From an uncultured Prevotella sp. (GTDB lineage Bacteria; Bacteroidota; Bacteroidia; Bacteroidales; Bacteroidaceae), in NCBI GenBank assembly GCA_900543155.1, contig UQQN01000068.1, forward strand, positions 1 to 12,512: a stretch of DNA of 12,512 nucleotides, written 5' to 3'. A program made the translations under genes and the position numbers. A model generated the notes under the pieces. The model was not told the DNA's origin and did not search any database. It saw only the letters and a program-made list of their open reading frames with translations. Below are positions 1 through 7,993 of this stretch, piece by piece. The first letter of the stretch is position 1; each line of letters opens with the position of its first letter.

Positions 1-43
1 CACCTCAGCAATTCAAACAAGTTTGATTGCATTCGGTTTGCAC
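1..43 (+). repeat. Dyad-containing dispersed repeat, left copy (may begin before the window)
   Basis: It consists of CACCTCAGCA (1-10), an inverted repeat TCAAAC-AA-GTTTGA (13-26), then TGCATTCGGTTTGCAC (28-43). Both outer blocks recur exactly at 12226-12235 and 12262-12277, and the same place between them is occupied by a dyad with other bases. No TAnnTTTG box follows this copy and no gene starts nearby on the plus strand, so it may be an orphaned regulatory element or the edge of something upstream. Confidence 0.75.
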
Positions 44-85
44 GATAATTCAGGGCGTGCAAGCGTGCAGTTTTGATTGCAAAAC

Positions 86-207
86 CATGCAGAACATTTT
101 TGGAATTTTGAACACCCTACCCGTTAGGGGTGAGGTCTTGATAAATCTATCAAATAGCATGCAGAAAAAAACATGGATTTTGAACACCCTACCTAACGGG
201 GTGAGGT
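86..207. repeat. Two tandem ~50-bp repeats, 72-bp period, each with a hairpin
   Basis: Unit 1 (86-136) and unit 2 (158-207) share CATGCAG, ATTTTGAACACCCTACC-like and GTGAGGT blocks. Each contains a small hairpin: CACCC (113-117) with GGGTG (128-132), and CACCC (185-189) with GGGTG (199-203). The loops differ (TACCCGTTAG against TACCTAACG). The linker holds a perfect dyad TTGATA-AATC-TATCAA (138-153). The array lies 3' of the Crp/Fnr gene, so it could affect that transcript's end, but there is no convincing T-run. The short ORFs through it on both strands are translations of the repeat and are not credible genes. Confidence 0.8.
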
Positions 208-272
208 TGGCGCGTGAAATATTAATCTTATTCAAATAATCAAACACTGGGTTTTAATAGTGACCCCATTTT

Positions 273-977
273 TTATCCTATATCCGATATGCGCTGAATT
301 GCATCCACATCGAGCAACTTGATAAACTTGCCATCAATTTCTATCAAACCTTCATTAGCAAAAGTCGACAATGTGCGAATGGCATTACTTGTGGTCATAT
401 TCGACAAATTCGCCATATCTTCGCGCGTAATATGCAAGTCGAGCGTTTGTCCGTCGCCATCATAACCATACACATCCAGTAAATCGAGTAAGGTTTCTGC
501 CATACGTCCACGCACATGTTTTTGCGTAATGCTCACAATGCGTTGATCGGCTTTGCCTAAGTCTACCGCCAATAAATGGATAAAGAATTGACACAGATGC
601 GTATTTTTTTCCATGAGTTTAAAAATCGTACGCATAGGCACAAACACTATTAAACTCTCCTCAAAAGCCGAAGCAGCCGTAACATAAGGCTCACCAGCCA
701 TCGCAGCACGATAACCAAAGTATTGGATAGGACGAAGCACGCGGTTAATCAAACTGCGACCTCCCACGCCATTACGATAAATTTTTACCTTTCCAGACAA
801 TAAACAAAGTAGGTGGTCGGGCTGATCGCCTTCTTGATAAACACTCTCACCTTTTCTAAAACGTCCCACCCAACAATTAGCTGCCAAGACGGTGCGCTCT
901 TTATCATCCAAAACGCCCCAAATGTCCTCCAATTGGGATGCTGCATTCACATTATCAATTTTGTCGAATCTTGTCAT
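273..977 (-). CDS. Crp/Fnr-family transcriptional regulator
   Basis: This is a one-component DNA-binding regulator of 234 aa, a normal length for the family. An N-terminal cyclic-nucleotide-binding-type beta barrel spans about residues 30-115 and includes the segment LLCLLSGKVKIYRNG. A dimerisation helix follows, then a C-terminal winged helix-turn-helix at about 165-205 (segment ITREDMANLSNMTTSNAIRTL). The usual cAMP-pocket motif is not conserved (FGYRAAMAGEPYVTAASA there instead), and no N-terminal four-cysteine Fe-S cluster is seen, so the ligand is unknown. I start at the ATG at 977 (MTRFDK); the only extension is from a TTG at 989. The gene is divergent from the glycogen operon across 344 bp, which makes that operon a plausible but unproven target. 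Confidence 0.88.
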   Translation of the reverse strand: MTRFDKIDNVNAASQLEDIWGVLDDKERTVLAANCWVGRFRKGESVYQEGDQPDHLLCLLSGKVKIYRNGVGGRSLINRVLRPIQYFGYRAAMAGEPYVTAASAFEESLIVFVPMRTIFKLMEKNTHLCQFFIHLLAVDLGKADQRIVSITQKHVRGRMAETLLDLLDVYGYDGDGQTLDLHITREDMANLSNMTTSNAIRTLSTFANEGLIEIDGKFIKLLDVDAIQRISDIG

Positions 978-1086
978 GGCATTCTTCAAGCCTTGAAAAT
1001 TTCAATTAGATAGTTTAGCTATAAATGTGGTTCTAAAAATTGGATTAACAACCACTATTCACATTTTTGTCATACTCACCACTTTT

Positions 1087-1126
1087 TTGCCTTTGGCAAG
1101 TATTTTTGCAGACTTGCTTACAAGTC
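1087..1126. promoter_or_regulatory. Overlapping palindromes in the 978-1321 divergent intergenic region
   Basis: The 344-bp gap between the Crp/Fnr gene and the debranching enzyme has no gene. It contains a perfect palindrome TTGCC-TTT-GGCAA (1087-1099) and another, GACTTG-CTTA-CAAGTC (1111-1126). GCAAGT (1096-1101) can also pair with ACTTGC (1112-1117), so two hairpins are mutually exclusive. TATTTTTG (1101-1108) fits the Bacteroidota -7 box TAnnTTTG, although no well-spaced -33 TTG is visible. A further small dyad CGGA-AAA-TCCG lies near 1270-1281. Operator function is inference from position and symmetry. Confidence 0.4.
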
Positions 1127-1321
1127 CCTATTACGTGGCAAAAATAGCAATAATCTTAAAAAGTAACAAGTTTTTTAGGCTATTTTGCTGAGTTGACATA
1201 TAAAAATGCGGTTTAGAGCCGATTCAAAATCAGTTAACCAAATGCTGACAAAAGGCAAAACAGTTCGAGCGGAAAATCCGTCCGACATAAACGAATTTAA
1301 ACCTTAAAATCACATATCGCC

Positions 1322-3280
1322 ATGTGCTATCTCAGATTCGATAAGGCTCAGATGACCAATCTGCAAGATTCGCTCTATAAGGAAATGCTTATCACTAACA
1401 GATCGGGTGCCTACTGTTCTACTACTTTAGTAGGATGTAACATCCGAAAATATGATGGCTTACTCGTTATTCCTGTTCCCGAATTGGACGACGAGAACCA
1501 CGTATTGTTGTCTTCGCTCGACGAAACCATTATTCAGCATGGTGCTGAATTCAACCTCGGTCTACATAAGTATCAGGGTGAAAATTATAGTCCTAAAGGA
1601 CACAAATACATCGTTAGCTTTGAATGGGAACAAGTGCCCACTTGGACCTATCGCGTAGGTGGTGTTTTGTTGAAAAAAGAAATTAGTTTCGACACCTCTA
1701 TCCACCGCATTTACGTGCGCTATACCTTGCTCGATGCTCATTCTGAAACGACCTTACGCTTGCGCCCATTCTTGGCATTCCGTAGCGTACGTCAATGGAC
1801 ACACGAGAATAATGTGGCTAATCGTAGCTATGATGAGGTGGAAAACGGCATTCGTATGTGCTTGTATCAGGGATATCCCGACTTGTACATGCAAACGTCG
1901 AAACCCGCTCAGTGGAACTACTGCCCCGATTGGTACCGAGGAATGGACTATCCTAAAGAACGCGAGCGTGGCTATAATGCCACAGAAGACTTGCTCGTGC
2001 CTGGTTACTTTGAAATGCCTATCAAAAAAGGCGAAACCATTACATTCAGCGCAGGCATTGCACCTATCAAGCCTGAGCAAATCGATGTAATGCTCGAAAA
2101 AGAAATTGCTAACATCGACCATCGCGATAGCTTCTACCATTGCTTGGTAAATGCTGCACACCAATTCAGAGCAACTAAAGACGACGAGTCATACATCCTT
2201 GCTGGCTATCCTTGGTTTAAGCCTCGTGCACGCGATACATTTATCTCTATGCCTGGTCTTACATTGGCCATTGGCGAGAAGGATCGCTTTGAAGCCTATA
2301 TGGCTACTGCCGAAAAGGCTCTCTACAACTTTATGCACAAAGAACCCATGTCGGTTGACATTTACGAAATGGAACAACCCGACACCTTGCTTTGGGCTAC
2401 TTGGACCATCCAGCAATATGCCAAATACACTTCGCGCAAAGCGTGCTACGAAAAATATGGTAAGTTGCTGAAGGACATCATGGCATTCATCTGGAAAGGA
2501 TTGCATCCTAACCTCTTCCTTCATGAAAATGGTTTGCTCTATGCCAATGGACGTGACCATGCCATTACATGGATGAACTCACAAGATGGCGGACGTCCTG
2601 TGGTGCCTCGCTCAGGCTATATTGTTGAATTTAACGCTCTTTGGTATAACGCTTTGAAGTTCTTCGAACAAATGCTCGAAGAAAATGGTAAGCAAGAGGA
2701 CGAAGACATTAAAAACACAATTAAGAAGGACGCCGACAAGTTTGCAAGATCGTTTAAAGAGGTATTCCTCAACGAATATGGATACTTGCTCGACTATGTA
2801 GATGGTCAAATGATGGATTGGAGTGTACGCCCCAACCAATTATTTGCGATTGCCTTCGACTACTCTCCGCTCGACATGAAAGAGCGCAAAGCAGTGCTCG
2901 ACATCTGCACCAAAGAATTGGTTACTCCTAAGGGTATTCGTTCACTCTCACCCAAGAGTGGTGGCTACAACCCCATGTATGTAGGTCCACAAACACAGCG
3001 CGACTTGGCATACCACCAAGGCACAGCATGGCCTTGGCTCACAGGTTTCTATCTCGAAGCCTATTTGCGCGTATATCGCATGAGTGGCGTTAACTATATC
3101 GAACGTCAACTCATTGGTTTCGAAGAAGAGCTCTTCTACCATTGCATTGGTACTATCCCCGAACTCTTCGACGGTAACCCACCCTTCCACGGACGCGGCG
3201 CCATTTCGTTTGCCATGAACGTAAGTGGCATTTTGCGTGCATTACGCCTCCTTGAGAAGTATAACAACGCCATGGAATAA
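1322..3280 (+). CDS. Glycogen debranching enzyme (amylo-alpha-1,6-glucosidase, GH133)
   Basis: This 652-aa cytoplasmic enzyme hydrolyses alpha-1,6 branch-point glucose in glycogen. An N-terminal GDE_N-type beta domain (about 1-265) carries NRSGAYCSTTLVGCNIRKYDGLLV-like sequence, the usual opening of the family. A C-terminal (alpha/alpha)6 barrel follows (about 270-650). By family comparison D305 in RARDTFIS is the likely general acid and E614 in TIPELFDG the likely base. Aromatic and Gly-rich barrel motifs WMNSQDGG, DWSVRPNQ and HQGTAWPW (564-572) are intact. The ATG at 1322 gives the N-terminus MCYLRFDK, matching how close Bacteroidales homologues begin. The gene is first of three co-directional genes, 94 bp before the GT4 gene, and the trio points to glycogen storage or turnover. 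Confidence 0.95.
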   Translation: MCYLRFDKAQMTNLQDSLYKEMLITNRSGAYCSTTLVGCNIRKYDGLLVIPVPELDDENHVLLSSLDETIIQHGAEFNLGLHKYQGENYSPKGHKYIVSFEWEQVPTWTYRVGGVLLKKEISFDTSIHRIYVRYTLLDAHSETTLRLRPFLAFRSVRQWTHENNVANRSYDEVENGIRMCLYQGYPDLYMQTSKPAQWNYCPDWYRGMDYPKERERGYNATEDLLVPGYFEMPIKKGETITFSAGIAPIKPEQIDVMLEKEIANIDHRDSFYHCLVNAAHQFRATKDDESYILAGYPWFKPRARDTFISMPGLTLAIGEKDRFEAYMATAEKALYNFMHKEPMSVDIYEMEQPDTLLWATWTIQQYAKYTSRKACYEKYGKLLKDIMAFIWKGLHPNLFLHENGLLYANGRDHAITWMNSQDGGRPVVPRSGYIVEFNALWYNALKFFEQMLEENGKQEDEDIKNTIKKDADKFARSFKEVFLNEYGYLLDYVDGQMMDWSVRPNQLFAIAFDYSPLDMKERKAVLDICTKELVTPKGIRSLSPKSGGYNPMYVGPQTQRDLAYHQGTAWPWLTGFYLEAYLRVYRMSGVNYIERQLIGFEEELFYHCIGTIPELFDGNPPFHGRGAISFAMNVSGILRALRLLEKYNNAME

Positions 3281-3374
3281 TAACAATAGTGTCTGAGGAC
3301 TTTACTGCGGAATGCAGATGCACTCCACACCTTGCCCGCACACCAGCCCCAAGACTAACCAACCTATCATATCT

Positions 3375-4649
3375 ATGAAAGTTCTCATGTTCGGTTGGGA
3401 GTTCCCTCCCCATATCCTCGGTGGATTAGGAACTGCCAGCTACGGCATAACAAAAGGTCTGTCTGCACAACCTGACGTTCAAATCACCTTTTGCCTTCCC
3501 AAGCCTTGGGGCGATGAAGACAAAAGCTTTATGAACATCATTGGTCTGAGCGAAACTCCCATTGTGTGGAGAGACGTTGACTACGACCATGTGAAAGAAC
3601 GTTTGGGCAATCGCATGTCGCCCGAACTCTACTTCCAATTGCGCGACCATATCTATGCCGACTTTAACTATCGTCTTACAGACGACTTGGGATGTATTGA
3701 ATTTTCAGGACGCTATCCCGAAAATCTGCAAGACGAAATTAACAACTACTCGATTGTAGCTGGCGTTATTGCACGTCAGCAAGAATACGACATCATTCAC
3801 GCTCACGATTGGCTTACCTACCCTGCAGGCATCCATGCCAAGAATGTGAGCGGAAAACCCTTGGTCATCCATGTACATGCCACAGACTTCGACCGTTCAC
3901 GTGGACACGTTAACCCCACCGTTTATGGCATCGAAAAAGATGGTATGGACCATGCCGACTGCATTATGTGTGTGTCTGAGTTAACCCGTCAAACGGTTAT
4001 TAACCACTACCACCAAGACCCTGCAAAGGTCATCACTATGCACAATGCCGTGTATCCGCTTTCACAAGAAATTCTCGACATGGTTGAGGAAAAAAGAAAG
4101 GAACGTGCACACCGCAAAGAAAAGGTAGTTACCTTTCTCGGACGCATCACCATGCAAAAGGGACCTGAATACTTTGTTGAAGCAGCCTCACTTGTGTTGC
4201 AACGCACACACAACATCCGCTTCTGCATGGCAGGTTCGGGCGATATGATGAACGACATGATTAACATGGCTGCCGATAGGGGCATTGCCGACCGTTTCCA
4301 CTTCCCTGGCTTTATGCGTGGCAAACAAGTATACGAGGCTTTTGCCGACTCTGATGTATACGTTATGCCTTCGGTAAGCGAACCCTTCGGTATTTCTCCA
4401 CTCGAAGCTATGCAATGTGGCGTACCCTCTATCATCTCTAAACAGAGTGGCTGTGCCGAGATTCTTGACAAATGCATTAAGACCGACTATTGGGACATCA
4501 ATGCTATGGCAGATGCCATGTACTCTATCTGCACCAACGAGTCGCTTCATGAATATTTGAAAGTTGAAGGCAAAAACGAGGTGGACCAAATCACATGGGA
4601 GAAAGTTGGAAAACGCATCTACGACGTTTACAACAGTCTTATCCACTAG
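3375..4649 (+). CDS. GT4-family glycosyltransferase, glycogen-synthase-like
   Basis: The predicted 424-aa transferase has the GT-B fold and probably elongates alpha-1,4-glucan from an NDP-glucose donor. The N-terminal Rossmann domain opens with MKVLMFGWEFPPHILGGLG, whose GGLG loop (16-19) is typical of starch/glycogen synthase-like enzymes; HAHDW is at 142-146. The C-terminal donor domain has GRITMQKG (256-263) and the retaining-enzyme E-x7-E motif at E336 and E344 in SEPFGISPLEAM. I chose the ATG at 3375 because an extension to 3312 adds 21 residues (His/Pro/Thr-rich) unlike any family N-terminus. It sits between the debranching enzyme and the GH57 gene. The donor (UDP- or ADP-glucose) cannot be read from the sequence. 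Confidence 0.92.
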   Translation: MKVLMFGWEFPPHILGGLGTASYGITKGLSAQPDVQITFCLPKPWGDEDKSFMNIIGLSETPIVWRDVDYDHVKERLGNRMSPELYFQLRDHIYADFNYRLTDDLGCIEFSGRYPENLQDEINNYSIVAGVIARQQEYDIIHAHDWLTYPAGIHAKNVSGKPLVIHVHATDFDRSRGHVNPTVYGIEKDGMDHADCIMCVSELTRQTVINHYHQDPAKVITMHNAVYPLSQEILDMVEEKRKERAHRKEKVVTFLGRITMQKGPEYFVEAASLVLQRTHNIRFCMAGSGDMMNDMINMAADRGIADRFHFPGFMRGKQVYEAFADSDVYVMPSVSEPFGISPLEAMQCGVPSIISKQSGCAEILDKCIKTDYWDINAMADAMYSICTNESLHEYLKVEGKNEVDQITWEKVGKRIYDVYNSLIH

Positions 4650-4735
4650 AAGGTGGTTCTAAAAAATTTTCCTTCACACCATTCAAACAAAAAAACTGCA
4701 ACATTCCGCTGTAAAGCACTCAAATACTACACATC

Positions 4736-6139
4736 ATGAAAACAGTTTGTTTATATTTTGAGATACATCAGAATATTCACTTGAAGCGCTATCGCTTCTT
4801 CGACATAGGTACAGACCACTACTATTACGATGACTACGAGAATGCACGCTCTATTGCCGAGACTGCCGAACGCTCATACGTTCCTGCCTTGCAAACTCTC
4901 ATCGAAATGGCTGAAGCTAATCCCGGTGAGTTTAAGTGTGCAATTTCTCTCTCTGGTTGCGCCATCGAACAACTCGAAAACCACGCCCCACAGTGTATCG
5001 AACTCTTGCAAAAGCTTAACGACACTGGTTGCGTAGAATTTTTGGCTGAGCCTTACTCTCACGGTTTCTCTTCATTGGTTAACGAAGAAACATTCCGCGA
5101 CGAAGTACAGCGCTTGTGCAAAAAGGTGAAGTTGCTCTTTGGTCAAGAGCCCAAAATCTTCCGCAACTCTTGCCTTATCTACTCCGACGATATTGGCGAA
5201 CTCGTTGCATCAATGGGCTTTAATGGTATGTTGGCTGAAGGCGCAAAACACGTGTTAGGATGGAAGAGTCCGCACTTTGTTTACAACTGCTGCCGCAATC
5301 CTAAACTCAAACTCTTGTTGCGCGACTACTCTCTCTCTGAAGATATCTCGTTCCGTTTCAACGACTCTTCATGGAGCGAATATCCCTTGTTCGCCGACAA
5401 CTATGCCGATTGGATTGCACAACTCCCACAAGAGGAGCAAGTGGTTAACATCTTCATGGAACTCTGCGCACTAGGCATCTTCCAACCACTGTCGTCTAAT
5501 ATCTTGGAATTTATGAAGGCACTTCCCGCACAATTCAAGCAGCGTGGCATCACCTTCAGCACACCTTCCGAAATTTGCCAGCGCGTAAAGTCTGCAGGCG
5601 ACCTCACCGTTACCTACCCCACTTCATGGGTAGACGAAGAGCGCGACCTCTCACCATGGTTGGGTAATGTAATGCAGCGCGAAGCCTTCAATAAACTTTA
5701 CTCTATTGCCGATCGTGTACGCATTTGCCGTGACCGTCGTTTGATGCAAGACTTCGACTATCTGCAAGCTTCTAACAACCTCCGCTTTATGAGCACCAAG
5801 CCCAATAGCTATGGCGGTTACATAGGTATTTACGATTCGCCCTACGATGCCTTCACCAACTACATGAACATCCTTGGCGACTTCATCACACGCGTAAACG
5901 AACGCTACCCGCTCGACATCGACAACGAAGAACTCAACTCTTTGCTCACCACCATTAAGAATCAAGGTGATGAGTTGCAGAGAAAGAACCTCGAAATCTC
6001 TAAAATGCAAAACATGCTTGCCCGTTTTGAGAAGAAGGAAGCTCCCGAGGCAGAAGTAAATGCCGACGAAAAGCCCGAAGTTCCCAAAGCTCATGCAAAA
6101 CGTGGACGCAAGCCCGCAGCCAAAAAAGCTGCAAAATAA
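4736..6139 (+). CDS. GH57-family alpha-glucan protein with unusual active site and basic tail
   Basis: This 467-aa protein is the third gene of the glycogen operon, 86 bp after the GT4 gene. The GH57 (beta/alpha)7-type fold is suggested by MKTVCLYFEIHQNIHLKRY (H11 in the motif-1 position), LAEPYSHG (103-110), and the C-terminal helical segment with WVDEERD and LGNVMQREAFNKLYS. Catalytic motifs depart from the classical enzymes: where a nucleophile Glu is expected the sequence reads FRNSCLIYSDD (142-152), and where the acid/base Asp is expected it reads IFMELCALG (239-247). A coiled coil (about 397-433) is followed by a Lys/Ala/Pro-rich tail ending KRGRKPAAKKAAK (455-467). GH57 family membership is solid; amylase activity is uncertain and a structural or regulatory role in glycogen metabolism is possible. 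Confidence 0.88.
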   Translation: MKTVCLYFEIHQNIHLKRYRFFDIGTDHYYYDDYENARSIAETAERSYVPALQTLIEMAEANPGEFKCAISLSGCAIEQLENHAPQCIELLQKLNDTGCVEFLAEPYSHGFSSLVNEETFRDEVQRLCKKVKLLFGQEPKIFRNSCLIYSDDIGELVASMGFNGMLAEGAKHVLGWKSPHFVYNCCRNPKLKLLLRDYSLSEDISFRFNDSSWSEYPLFADNYADWIAQLPQEEQVVNIFMELCALGIFQPLSSNILEFMKALPAQFKQRGITFSTPSEICQRVKSAGDLTVTYPTSWVDEERDLSPWLGNVMQREAFNKLYSIADRVRICRDRRLMQDFDYLQASNNLRFMSTKPNSYGGYIGIYDSPYDAFTNYMNILGDFITRVNERYPLDIDNEELNSLLTTIKNQGDELQRKNLEISKMQNMLARFEKKEAPEAEVNADEKPEVPKAHAKRGRKPAAKKAAK

Positions 6140-6188
6140 ATAAGATGTTTATAGGGTAAAACTTTAAACTAAAGATTTCTGTATGTAA

Positions 6189-6223
6189 GGAATGCATCCT
6201 CTATGGGGTGCATTCCTCTTTTA
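6189..6223 (+). terminator. Rho-independent terminator of the glycogen operon
   Basis: An 11-bp stem, GGAATGCATCC (6189-6199) with GGGTGCATTCC (6206-6216), is interrupted only by one T-G wobble. It has a 6-base loop and is followed by TCTTTTATT. It lies 49 bp after the GH57 stop and upstream of the mnmE promoter. Confidence 0.88.
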
Positions 6224-6311
6224 TTATGTTAGATTAGATTTATTCTGCGCATCCAAACTGATTTTAAACGAATACACACAAATATTTACTTCGCACATCC
6301 TAAAAAAAATG

Positions 6312-6319
6312 TAATTTTG
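6312..6319 (+). promoter_or_regulatory. mnmE promoter, -7 box
   Basis: TAATTTTG matches the Bacteroidota -7 consensus TAnnTTTG and lies 23 bp before the mnmE ATG. The -33 region (around 6285) reads TTTACTTCG, a weak match. The box lies after the terminator at 6189-6223, so mnmE is probably a separate transcript. Confidence 0.55.
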
Positions 6320-6342
6320 CACAAAAGAAAAACTACATAACA

Positions 6343-7770
6343 ATGGAAACTATTTGCGCCATAGCAACCCCCTCGGGTGGAGCACTCGGCATCATCCGTG
6401 TGTCTGGTCCCAAAGCCATAGCTATCACATCACACATATTCAAGCCCAAAGGGAATGCCCCCTTGCACGAAAAAAAGAGTAGCACACTCACCTTTGGCAA
6501 TATTATCGCCCCGCAAAACCAAGAGATTATCGACGAAGTGTTAGTGAGTCTGTTTCGTGCGCCCCACTCCTACACCGGAGAAGACAGCACCGAAATATCA
6601 TGCCATGGGTCAGACTACATACTCAACCGCGTAATGCAACTACTTCTGCAAGGTGGTTGCCGTTTAGCTCGTGCAGGCGAATATACCGAACGTGCTTTTT
6701 TAAATGGTAAGATGGACCTCAGTCAGGCAGAAGCCGTAGCCGACCTCATAGCCTCAACCACCGAAGCCAATCATCGCATGGCTATGCAGCAAATGAGAGG
6801 TGGTTTTAGCAGCGAACTCCGCCAACTGCGTGACCAATTATTACACATAACCTCCTTGCTCGAACTAGAACTCGATTTTTCCGACCACGAAGAATTAGAG
6901 TTTGCCTCACGCCCCGAACTACTCAGTTTAGCACAAAAAATTCACGACCACATACAAGGACTTTGCCAATCATTCCGTTTAGGCAATGCCCTTAAACGCG
7001 GTGTACCTGTAGCCATCGTGGGCGAAACCAATGCAGGCAAATCCACCTTGCTCAATGCTTTGGTTGGCGAAGAACGTGCCTTAGTGAGCAACATTCACGG
7101 CACCACACGCGACACCATTGAAGAAGCTATCAACGTAGGTGGCACCCTTGTACGTTTTATCGACACAGCGGGTATCCGCGAAACTGACGACACCGTTGAA
7201 CGCATGGGCATCGACCGCACTTTTACAAAAATCAGTGAAGCCGACATTGTGCTGTGGCTTATAGACCTCACTGCCTACCGCGAACAATACACCGCCCTTG
7301 CTCCCAGCATTCTCCCTGCCGCACAAGGCAAGCAGTTAGTTATTCTACTTAATAAGCAAGACCTTGTAGATGCCCCCACCCTAGCCCAAGCCCAAGCATA
7401 TTTAAAAGAGCAATTAACAAGTGCAGCGTCTTCCGAATCCCTCCAACCATTCACCTTGCTTTCGCTCAGTGCCCAACACAACAAAGGCATTCAGCAGTTG
7501 CGCACCCTCCTTTCAAACACCCTTGCGCAATTAAGACAAACGCACAACAGCACAGGTACCATAGTGAGCAACTTGCGCCATTACGAAGCCCTATCCTCAG
7601 CCCTCATTGCCATAGATCGTGTCATCGAAGGACTCAACCAAGGTCTTTCAGGCGACTTTGTGAGCCAAGACCTCCGTGAATGTATCTACCACCTCAACGA
7701 CATTGCAGGCGAAGTTACGACCGACGAAGTGTTAGGCAATATATTCAAACACTTTTGCGTGGGAAAGTAA
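6343..7770 (+). CDS. mnmE: tRNA uridine-5-carboxymethylaminomethyl modification GTPase MnmE (TrmE/ThdF)
   Basis: MnmE works with MnmG to modify the wobble uridine (U34) of certain tRNAs, using GTP and a folate one-carbon donor. The 475-aa product is full length. The N-terminal folate-binding domain (about 1-120) begins METICAIATPSGGALGIIRVSG. The helical domain is split around an inserted G domain: G1 GETNAGKS (227-234), G2 TTRDT (254-258), G3 DTAG (274-277), G4 NKQD (337-340). The C-terminus is FCVGK (471-475), containing the invariant Cys of the C-(I/L/V)-G-K motif. The start is the first ATG and gives the family N-terminus. The final 18 bp are duplicated just downstream and again about 1.5 kb away, suggesting use as an attachment site; the reading frame itself is intact. 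Confidence 0.97.
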   Translation: METICAIATPSGGALGIIRVSGPKAIAITSHIFKPKGNAPLHEKKSSTLTFGNIIAPQNQEIIDEVLVSLFRAPHSYTGEDSTEISCHGSDYILNRVMQLLLQGGCRLARAGEYTERAFLNGKMDLSQAEAVADLIASTTEANHRMAMQQMRGGFSSELRQLRDQLLHITSLLELELDFSDHEELEFASRPELLSLAQKIHDHIQGLCQSFRLGNALKRGVPVAIVGETNAGKSTLLNALVGEERALVSNIHGTTRDTIEEAINVGGTLVRFIDTAGIRETDDTVERMGIDRTFTKISEADIVLWLIDLTAYREQYTALAPSILPAAQGKQLVILLNKQDLVDAPTLAQAQAYLKEQLTSAASSESLQPFTLLSLSAQHNKGIQQLRTLLSNTLAQLRQTHNSTGTIVSNLRHYEALSSALIAIDRVIEGLNQGLSGDFVSQDLRECIYHLNDIAGEVTTDEVLGNIFKHFCVGK

Positions 7771-7791
7771 CCTTTCTGCATCGGAAAGTAA
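7753..7791 (+). repeat. mnmE-end doublet: two 18-bp att-like sites
   Basis: Site A1 (7753-7770) is the mnmE terminus, coding FCVGK-stop. After CCT comes site A2, TTCTGCATCGGAAAGTAA (7774-7791), which matches A1 at 15 of 18 bases and would itself code FCIGK-stop, an alternative canonical mnmE ending, although it is in no gene. SGI1-type islands use an 18-bp attachment site at exactly this place in mnmE. The duplication is seen directly; attachment-site function is inference. Confidence 0.75.
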
Positions 7792-7814
7792 AACGAAGTT
7801 AGAGAGATTCGATA

Positions 7815-7853
7815 TTATCCGTATATAAAAAAGTATATAAAAGTACGGGATAA
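7815..7853. other. Bulged inverted repeat enclosing two direct repeats, next to the left att-like doublet
   Basis: TTATCCGTA (7815-7823) pairs with TACGGGATAA (7844-7853) with one bulged base, around a 20-base interior. The direct repeat GTATATAAAA occurs at 7821-7830 and 7833-7842. No T-run follows, so it is a poor terminator. A second small dyad ACCGT-TATAAT-ACGGT (7888-7903), followed by TTTT-less-than-ideal sequence, lies downstream. These could be recombinase arm sites, regulator sites or stems in the nuclease leader. Confidence 0.5.
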
Positions 7854-7993
7854 GCTGAATATCAATCACTTCGAACGATTTAAACATACCGTTATAATAC
7901 GGTTTTAAAATTGCTCCAACAGCATTAAACCATTGATTATCAACATCTTAATTTCCTTACATTTAATATATTCCAATATCTAAAACAACCATT

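Noticed and set aside
27..247. Short ORFs on both strands (70 and 65 aa) through the left tandem repeat
   Set aside because: They are translations of the repeat units themselves (the minus-strand one shows GRVFKI twice) and have no start context or recognisable protein features.
240..272. Intrinsic terminator for the Crp/Fnr gene
   Set aside because: Only 4-bp pairings (CACT/AGTG or GGGT/ACCC) are possible and they exclude each other; I cannot support a terminator call.
1194..1199. TTGACA as a sigma-70-type -35 box
   Set aside because: There is no matching -10 at the right spacing, and Bacteroidota promoters use the -33/-7 TTTG/TAnnTTTG pattern instead.
5651..6094. 147-aa minus-strand ORF opposite the GH57 gene
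   Set aside because: It is antisense to an intact, well-supported gene in the same region, with no family features; it is a shadow of that gene's codon pattern.
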